A DNA stretch of 64,000 nucleotides from Anisodus tanguticus. Its lineage: Eukaryota > Streptophyta > Magnoliopsida > Solanales > Solanaceae. This document shows, one piece after another, positions 56,395 through 64,000 of the stretch. The DNA is taken from contig CM067547.1 in assembly GCA_034509755.1 (NCBI GenBank), positions 52,213,359-52,277,358 of the forward strand, in the 5' to 3' direction. Position 1 is the first letter of the stretch, and each line of letters starts with the position of its first letter. The notes beneath the pieces are model-generated. The model was not told the origin of the DNA, did not search any database, and saw nothing but the letters and a program-made list of their open reading frames with translations. The position numbers and the translations under genes were made by a program.

Positions 56395-59300
56395 ATTTTA
56401 AGACAAGATTGTTGTAAGTGCTTAGAAAGATGACTGGAAGAAAACAACTCGCTTCTGATACTGCTACCGCTACTCAAGGCAACCCCTCTGCCTTCCCCAC
56501 TGCTGATCAAGGCACATCTAATGCCTTCACTGCTTCTGAAGGCACATCCAACTCCTTTCCTTCTGCTCAAGGGAACGTTACAATTCCTCTACCCTCTGGA
56601 TTCCACCATGAACACCTAGAAAAGTTCATGGGCTCCAACTTTAAGAGATGGCAGCAGAAGATGTTATTTTATCTGACTGTTATGGGAATGACTCATTTTC
56701 TGACAGAATATCCTCCACAAGCTGGAGATGAAGTGGACCCTCAGCCTAATGAAATGGCTGAAGGGGGCCAAGGTATCCATGTCGTTAATGGCATGAAGAT
56801 GGTTCTTGATGCATGGAGTTATAGTGACTTCATGTGTAAGAACTATATTTTGAACTGTCTGTCAGACACACTCTACACGGTGTATTGCACTGTTGGCACC
56901 GCAAAGAGTTATGGGAAAAACTGCAAAAGAAGTACAACGCACAAGATGCTGGTACGAAGAAATTAATCGTTGGAAAATTCCTGAAATTTCAAATGGTGGA
57001 TAGCAAAACTGTGATGTCCCAAGTCCAGGAATTCCAAATGATTCTACATCACCTGGATTTGGAAGGTTTGAAACCAAATGAGCAGTTTTTGGTTGCATCA
57101 CTAATTGAGAAGTTACCTCTCTTGTGGAATGAGTTTATGAGTTACTTAAAACTCAAGACAAAGGAAATGACATTTGAGGAACTTATTATCAAACTCCAGA
57201 TTCAGGAAGATAATAAGAAGGTCTTGCCTAGGGAAAACAACCCGCTGAGGCAAAGGAAAATCTGACTGAGGCCAAAGGGAACTCAAGCAAGAAGAGCAAG
57301 TTCCAGAAAGGCGGCAAGACCCAGGCGGCGGAGAAGTTCAAGGGGAACTTTCACCATTGTGGGAAACCTGATCACATGATCAAGGACTGCCGCAAGCTCA
57401 AGACTGAGCAACAAGAGAAGGCCAAGGCCAAAGGCAAGGCACAGGGTAACGTCGTCAAGGACACGTTTCTTGACGACATGATTGAGGAGTTCTCGGCGGT
57501 GGTGCTTGAAGCAAACCTTGTTGAGAATCCCATGCAATGGTGGATGGACATGGGTGCTACTATACACATCTGTTCCAATAGAGATGCCTTCTCCACATAT
57601 ACACCAGTTACAGACAAGAAGTTGTTCATAGGTAACAACGCTTCATTTGACGTGCTGGGGGTAGGAAAGGTAGTCCTGAAGATGACTTCTGGAAAGGAGC
57701 TCACTCTGAAGGAGGTGATGCATGTCCCTGAGATTAGGAGGAATTTAATTTCAGGTCATTTATTGGTTAATGCTGGTTTTAGGCTAGTATTTGAGTCCAA
57801 TAAATTTGTAATCACCAAGAATGAAACTTTTGTGGGAAGAGGCTTCGTCTGTGAAGGCCTCTTCAAAGTTAACACTATGTCTGTAATGCGTGCAAGCAAT
57901 AATATTGAAGCTTCTTCTTACTTGCTTGAGTCCTCTAATTTATGACATCATAGATTAGGACATGTTAACTATAAGTCCATCCAAAGGTTGGTTAAGTTGG
58001 AGTTGTTGCTATCTATCGACGTAAACCCTCAACATAAGTGTGAGGTGTGCGTAGAGGCAAAACACACAAAGATTCTTTTTCGATCCATCGAAAGGAATAC
58101 CGCTCTTCTAGAGCTTATTAGCACAGATATATGTGATTTGAAGTTTGCACGAACTAGAGGGGGGAACAAGTACTTTGTGAGATTCATTGATGATAGCACA
58201 AGGTATTGTTATATTTACTTGTTGAAAAGTAAAGACGAAGCTTTTGAAACGTTCCGACGCTACAAAGCAGAAGTTGAAAACCAACTAAGCATACAGATTA
58301 AATCCATTCGTAGAGATATAGGGGAGAATACATAGCGCCATTTGAGGAATATTATGTCGAATCGGGCATTGTTCATCAAATGATGGCTCCATACTCCCCT
58401 CAATCGAACGGTGTTGCTGAACGCAAAAACCGCACATTAAAGGAAATGAGGAATGCCTTGCTCATCAATTCCGGTCTTCCCCAAAACATGTGGGGAGAAA
58501 CCATCCTTATCGCTAATACAATTCTCAATAGAGTCCCACATAAGGGTAAGGACAAAACTCCATATGAATCATGGAAGGGAAGGAAACCCACCTATAAATA
58601 TTTAAAGGTGTGGGGTTGTTTGGCAAAGGTCTAAGTGCCCAAGCCAAAGCAGGTCAAGATTGGGTCTAAGACTGTAGATTACATTTTCATCGGATATGCA
58701 AATAACAGTAGTATTTATCGCTTCTTAGTGCATAAGTCAGATATTCCAGATATCCATGGAGGTACAATAATGGAATCAAGGAATGCTCAATTCTTTGAGG
58801 ATACTTTTCCTAGAAATGGAAAAGACATAACCTCTCGCAAATGAAGTTATGAACAAAGCTCTCAGGAACCAGGAGTCGTTGACTGCCCGGTTGTAGATGG
58901 TTCAGATCTAGTGGACTTCGAAGTGGCTGAATATCCGAAATCTAGTGTTCCAGATTCTCAGGGATTGGAGACTTCAGAGATGGAACCGAGGTGAAGTAAA
59001 AAGGCCAGGAAGGATAAATCCTTCGGTCCTGACTTTGTAGCTTATATGGTTGATGACGAACTAAGGACAATTGCTGAAGCATTGTCAACTCCAGAGGCAC
59101 CATTCTGGAAAGAAGCTATTGAGAGCGAAATAGACTCTATCCTGCATAACCATACTTGGGAGTTGGTTGATATTCCTCCGGGAAACAAACAGTTGGGTTG
59201 TAAATGGATACTCAAACGGAAGTATAAAACATATGGGTCTATAGATAAGTACAAGGCCAGGTTGGTAGTCAAGGGCTATCGGTAGAAGGAAGGCCTTGAC

Positions 59301-61188
59301 TGTTTTGACACGTACTCCCCGGTGTCTATTCATTATGATCGCTGCATTGCGTGACCTTGAGATACATCAAATGGATGTCAAGACAGCCTTCCTAAATGGT
59401 GATTTAGAAGAACAAATTTATATGGAACAACCCGAAGGGTATGTGGTTCCAGGGCAAGAGAAGAAAGTCTATCGACTTGTCAAATATCTGTACTGGCTGA
59501 AACAGGCCCCGAAGCAATGGCACAAAAAAATTGATAGTACTCTACTATCGAAGGGTTTCTCCATTAATGAATGTGACAAATGTGTCTACACTAAAGGTAA
59601 CTCTGACACGTTTGTCATGATATGCCTGTACGTAGATGACATGATCACATGAAGTAGTCTTAGCTTGACCCTAGAGACTAAGAATATGTTGAAACAATGC
59701 TTCGACATGAAAAATATGAGTATCACATATGTCATCTTAGGGATAAAGATCTATAAGACGTCTGACAGACTGGTCTTATCTCAGTCTCACTATATCGAGG
59801 ATGTGTTGGGAAAGTTTGAGATGTTTGACAGTTCGCCTATGAAGTCACCAATTGATAGAAATCAAAAGTTTGATAAAAATCACTCGTATGCCAGGAGCAA
59901 TATGCACATGTGATTGGAAGTTTGATGTACATAACAAATTGCACTCGACCTGATATTGCTTATGCAGTCAACAAGTTGGCTAGGTTTACCCGTAATGATC
60001 AACGGAAGGCGTTGAATCGGGTACTATGATACCTGAAATACACGCTAACTTACGGGTTGCATTATTCGAGATATCCATTTGCACTAGAGGGGTACAGTGA
60101 TGCAAACTGGATATCTGATATAGAGAACACCAAGTCCACCAGTGGGTATATATTTACAATTGGTGGTGTGGCTGTGTCTTGGAAATCCTCTAAACAAACT
60201 TACATCGCTCGATCCACGATAGAATCATAGTTTATCGCTTTAGACAAAGCAGGAGAAGAAGTTGAGTGGCTTCACGACTTCTTAGAGGATGTCTCTTGTT
60301 GGGACAAACCCGTACCTTCTGTAATGATCCACTGTGACAGCCAGTCGGCTCTATAAAAGGCACAAAATTCTATGTACAACGGCAAGTCTAGTCATATTCG
60401 ATGGAGACATAAGACCGTTAGGCAGCTGATCACCATTGGTATAATATTCATTGATTACATAAAATCAAAGAATAACATAGCAGACCCACTGACAAAGGGC
60501 TTACCCAAAGATCAAATATTCTGCCTGTCTAGGGGAATGGGCTTACAATCCAAGCTATAATGACTAATACGGTGGTAACCCAACCTTACTGACTGGAGAT
60601 CCCATGAATTAGGTTCAATGGGAAAACTAAGTTGTAAAGGTTCAGTTGAGCGCTTCGGTGGAAGCATGAGCACTTCAGATAGTTATTTCTGTAAAGAAAC
60701 ATCAATCCAAAGTTGTTCCCGCGATACACATTAAGTGCTATCTGTAGTGTGGGTAAAGGTTAAGTTTCCAAAACCTTTAATGATCCTCAACGGTTGAGGT
60801 TAGGTTTGGGAAAACTTTTAATGGTTCCTAACACTTGTAAAGTGGGGGTATAGTAGGATACCTTGTAGGAGACCACCTATTTAAGTGTGAGGACAGGCCG
60901 CCTCAAATGAACGCACTTAAGAATCCAAGAAGTGTCCACGGCGACAACGGACAAAACATTACGAAGAATAGAGTAAGGGAAGTTGTTGTGTTGGTACCGT
61001 TGATTTGGCTTACACTAAACACTGACGGTTCAAGATATCACATTTACCGCGCAGTAAGTAAGTCCGATGGTATTCAACTATGGAAGGTTCAAAGCTGAAG
61101 CTACCTCTCCTGATGCAACATCGGTCCGCTGATAGATTGCTGGAAAAGGCACCATGTGAGTGCGCCAAAATCTCTTTCAAGAGGGGAT

Positions 61189-62033
61189 TGTTGGAAATTT
61201 GCTAATGTGGAATTAAGTTTATCCCAAAACATCGTTTCCACACACGTGCACACGTAATACCAACTATCGCAAATTTCATTAGTAAAAGAGATACTGGTAC
61301 GTAAGTAATACATTTGAGACATAGAATGATGGACGATTATTGGCCAAATGACAAGTATTACACGTTGGTAAACGAAGGAAGAAGTGTACGAAGTGTAAGA
61401 TGAAACGAGTCGAAAATCGCCTCGGAGCCGTGAAGGACCGCGGCGCTAAATGATGGTTTGGGCTACCGGAGCCGAGAAGCCGCGACGCTAATTCACAGAG
61501 CCGTGGCGCTTCGGAGGCAGAATGCCGCGACGGAAAGATGGAAAGTTCTGACTTTTGGGATGGTTTTGGAGCATTATATCTCCATTATTTGGCACATGAA
61601 TTCAGCCATTATTTGGCTGAATGTAACCCCTCAATAAGTATCATTACATTGCTATTGAAGGCCATTAGTTTGCTAGTTGGGGGGTCATTTCCTTACACTA
61701 TAAATTGAGGCATTTGGCTCAATTGTTCAACACTTAGAAATTTTCTGAAATTTTCTTCTTCCTCTCTAGCAAGTTTTCTATATTCAAAGTTCTTGATTCC
61801 TTTTCTCATTTGTTAGTTGTTGTTGTATCTTGGGAGACTATTGCCCACGAACGTAAAAGGATATATAGGGGGCAATCTTGTCTTAAAGACAAAGTGTCAT
61901 CACTCGACTCAACAAATCACAATGAGTTTGTAATCGTTCTTATTTCCAGTTTGTTGTAATCTTGAGTAGTTTATCCTTTCTAGGATTTGTAATATTTATT
62001 TACTTCTCGTTTCCTACAATTGTTGTACCCACA
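61189..62033 (+). repeat. 3' LTR of the plus-strand copia element
   Basis: This is about 845 bp, starting tgttggaaatttgctaatgt right after the purine tract and ending ttgttgtacccaca. Compared with the 5' LTR it lacks a block after aagtttatccc (the cgaacaattgggga region) and part of the GC-rich cluster. The two LTRs have therefore diverged by deletions as well as substitutions. Confidence 0.85.
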
Positions 62034-63289
62034 AATATATCTAGAATTACCAAGAAAATGCTGGCAGCTCATTCTCACAATCTCCCAAATGGAAAAGAAA
62101 TTCACAGTCTACAGTTACAAATATGAAAAACTATGTCTGCTTGTTAACACTTGAAGACACACCACTTGTAGGAGATTGACGCCATAGTGTAACTGGAGGT
62201 GTGTTACAAGGCCCGGGAATGAATTCATCGTCGTATGGCTGACCGACGATTACTAGCGATTTCGGCTTCATGTAGACGAGTTATAGTGTGTAGTCCAAGC
62301 TGAGGACGAGTTTTAGGGGTTAGCTTACCCCTCGACGGACCACGACCAAGATCTGGACGTAGGAGGGGAGCTATAATATTAAGTACTAAAGTAAGGGGAA
62401 AAAATCCACGATTTTGGCGATAAATGCAAGGGTGGAGCTACATTAATTAATAAGTATGAGTTCAGGCGAACCCATTATTTTTTGCTTAGATCCTATATTT
62501 GTATTAAAATTTTTATTGAATAAGTATAAATTTTAATTGAGAGCCTAGTAACTAAAACGAACTACATCGTCATGGTCTTGTATTAAAATACAAAATCTAT
62601 AAACTTCAAATCATGACTCCGCCTCGAATCATAAACTATCCTATATTTTCCCTCATTGAAAGATATAAATAGCACCTGTGCCATACTCTTGAGCACATAT
62701 ATATCTCCCAATCCAGTAAGAAAAAGGTGCAAAAAAAGGTCAAACTCAAGAATTAAGATTTTTTTTATAGTCATGTTTCTTAAGCGGAAATGAAATTACT
62801 TTGACAAAGTCATAATCCACTGGGTTATTTATAATTTTTTGATTATACATGGGAGGGCTATCTAAGAAAAAGAAAAGTAGACATCTGAGAAATTATTATT
62901 AAAAAAGATTGACGGATATCCTCAACATTTGCTTCTTAAAAACAGGTTACAACTTGAATCTCCTTCAATTACAAGAAGGTATACAAAAAAACCAAGAACA
63001 AAATAATTCAACAATATATAAAAGCCCATTTGGTTGCTTTTTTGCAACCATAGTATAGGCAAAAACTCTTAATGAAAAATTCAAAGAATCACTATATACT
63101 TCCATTCTATGTTATGTAACTAGACTTACCAACAACTACAATCAAAGTATTAGGTACTCAGTGTAATAGTCAACGTGTGCACAAGTTGATGCAGATGCTT
63201 ATCAGGTACTCAGTGAAACAGTCGACGTGTGTTGAAGCTGAATTAAACGCCACCATCACCGAAATACAAATGATGATAAACTCTTTTTT
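62034..63289. other. ACS downstream region
   Basis: No gene is seen. A repeat of gtactcagtg(a/t)aa plus agtc(a/g)acgtgtg occurs near 63155 and 63207. The rest is AT-rich and would hold the ACC synthase 3' UTR. Confidence 0.5.
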
Positions 63290-64000
63290 TTAATTCCTAG
63301 CTTGGACCATGGGAGAAGACATTGGAGAATGAGGGGAATTCATGAAAGGTGAGTTCATGAAATCATCCAATCTTCTAAATGACAAACTAATTTCAAGTTT
63401 GCTCCTCCTACATTGTTTCTTGAATGCAACTTCAAGTCCCTTATTTGCTTGAAGCACAAAATGCCTAATTCTTCTCAATGCAACTCTCATAGTTTCATCA
63501 TCCATATTAGCAAAACATACTCTAAACCAACCAGGCTCAGAGCAATGAAATGAACATCCAGGAGAAACATTGAGTTTCACTTCATTAATAATTATATGCC
63601 AAAGATCCAATTCATCTTCAAATGTTGGTTCTTTAAGTAGCCTTCTCAAATCCATCCAAAAAAATAGTCCTGCATTACTCTTCAATGTGCTAATTCCAAC
63701 TTGTGCTAGTCCCTTAGTGAACGAACCATGCCTTTGCGATAACCTAACTGAGCTCTTCGCGATAAAATTTTCAACGAAGATGTCATCCGATAACATGGAA
63801 GCAATCAATCGTTGCGTTTGTGTTGAAACGAGCCCAAAACTTGACATCTTTCGCGCAATATTCACAACAACATCGTTGTACGAGTAAATGATTCCGACTC
63901 TGAATCCAGGCAACCCTAGATCTTTCGACAGGCTATAAACGATATGCACTAAATTTTCGTTGCATCCAACAAGTTCCTCCTTAACTTCCGCGACACTAAT
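63290..64000 (-). CDS. ACS: 1-aminocyclopropane-1-carboxylate synthase, C-terminal part
   Basis: ACC synthase is the PLP enzyme that turns S-adenosylmethionine into ACC, the rate-limiting step of ethylene synthesis in the cytosol. The visible part is the last exon, open from the window edge (ISVAEVKEELVGCNENLVHI) to a TAA at 63290-63292. Seen are the PLP-lysine motif YSLSKDLGLPGFRVG, KMSSFGLVSTQTQ, LKSNAGLFFWMDLRRLL, the VKLNVSPGCSFHCSEPGWFR region with the substrate-binding arginine, and VCFANMDDETM. The tail has the ISLSFRR kinase-target region and four Ser-Pro sites (NSPFMNSPHSPMSSPM). Both CDPK and MAPK target types are thus present, which marks a type-1 ACS. The protein is therefore likely stabilised by phosphorylation. 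No lesion is seen. The N-terminal exons lie outside the window on the right. Confidence 0.93.
   Translation of the reverse strand: MSVAEVKEELVGCNENLVHIVYSLSKDLGLPGFRVGIIYSYNDVVVNIARKMSSFGLVSTQTQRLIASMLSDDIFVENFIAKSSVRLSQRHGSFTKGLAQVGISTLKSNAGLFFWMDLRRLLKEPTFEDELDLWHIIINEVKLNVSPGCSFHCSEPGWFRVCFANMDDETMRVALRRIRHFVLQANKGLEVAFKKQCRRSKLEISLSFRRLDDFMNSPFMNSPHSPMSSPMVQARN

Larger units (their letters stand above)
55468..62033 (+). mobile_element. Copia element, plus strand, both LTRs present
   Basis: In order: 5' LTR, gag starting near 56429 (MTGRKQLASDTATATQG), zinc knuckle near 57350, protease (WWMDMGATIHICSNRDAF, about 57540), integrase (58090-58630, with YSPQSNGVAERKNRTLKEM), RT (59050-59900, with MICLYVDDM), RNase H (60080-60560), polypurine tract (aagagggga, about 61179-61187) and the 3' LTR. 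The first zinc-knuckle Cys is replaced (FHHCGKPDHM). The coding region is split by at least eight frameshifts or stops, so it is non-autonomous. Matching aaata/aatat bases flank both ends (about 55463-55468 and 62033-62038), consistent with a 5-bp target duplication. Confidence 0.9.

Overview
This is a stretch of plant nuclear DNA, AT-rich and loaded with transposable elements. The genes have plant intron/exon structures, such as a four-exon PIP aquaporin and an eight-exon TIC32-like dehydrogenase. There is a MUSTANG-type domesticated transposase and a type-1 ACC synthase. The SINE, MITE and LTR families are of kinds I associate with Solanaceae. A species in that family (Solanum, Capsicum or Nicotiana) is my inference; the sequence alone does not fix the species.

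Layout. 1-236: last exon of an unidentified gene after a long C/T tract. 470-5100: non-genic, with a foldback MITE, a SINE, a LINE piece and a copia-type solo LTR. 5240-8066 (+): PIP1-type aquaporin with a broken first exon. 8805-13011 (+): intact SDR gene resembling chloroplast TIC32; exons rebuilt at splice sites give 320 residues. 15098-16321 (-): WD40-like C-terminal half of a plant BTB/POZ protein whose BTB half is absent. 16917-17159: CACTA-type MITE with its TSD. 19440-21300 (-): LINE relic carrying a 247-bp GC-rich foreign insert. 21470-24660: gypsy-derived DNA, including a 1.3-kb LTR with a tRNA-Asp-like primer site and truncated gag. 25056-26043: collapsed copia element (LTR, gag, 16 bp of the second LTR) with a perfect TSD. 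28095-36634 (+): cytosolic HSP90 pseudogene split by a 4.56-kb copia element. 39745-42601 (-): PB1-MUSTANG gene with one apparent frameshift. 42720-44080: array of about eight degenerate repeats just upstream of it, some carrying SINE insertions. 48733-54288 (-) and 55468-62033 (+): two copies of one copia family lying head to head. 63290-64000 (-): 3' end of an ACC synthase gene.

The host genes do not form a functional cluster; they are an ordinary eukaryotic series of unrelated genes. They cover water transport, plastid redox/import, a putative BTB adaptor, a chaperone, a domesticated transposase and ethylene synthesis. Three are damaged (PIP1, BTB/WD40, HSP90), one is doubtful (MUSTANG, one base off), and two look sound in the part visible (TIC32-like, ACS).

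I see no CRISPR array, operon-like defence system or gene cluster. The strongest unexplained pattern is a GC-rich, partly palindromic motif built on GAGCCGCGGCGCT and its reverse. It recurs in a gypsy LTR, in three copia LTRs and in the integrase-RT linker of an unrelated copia element. Other unusual points are the GC-rich insert with an 8-bp duplication, the duplicated exon end in the aquaporin intron, and the repeat array beside the MUSTANG gene.
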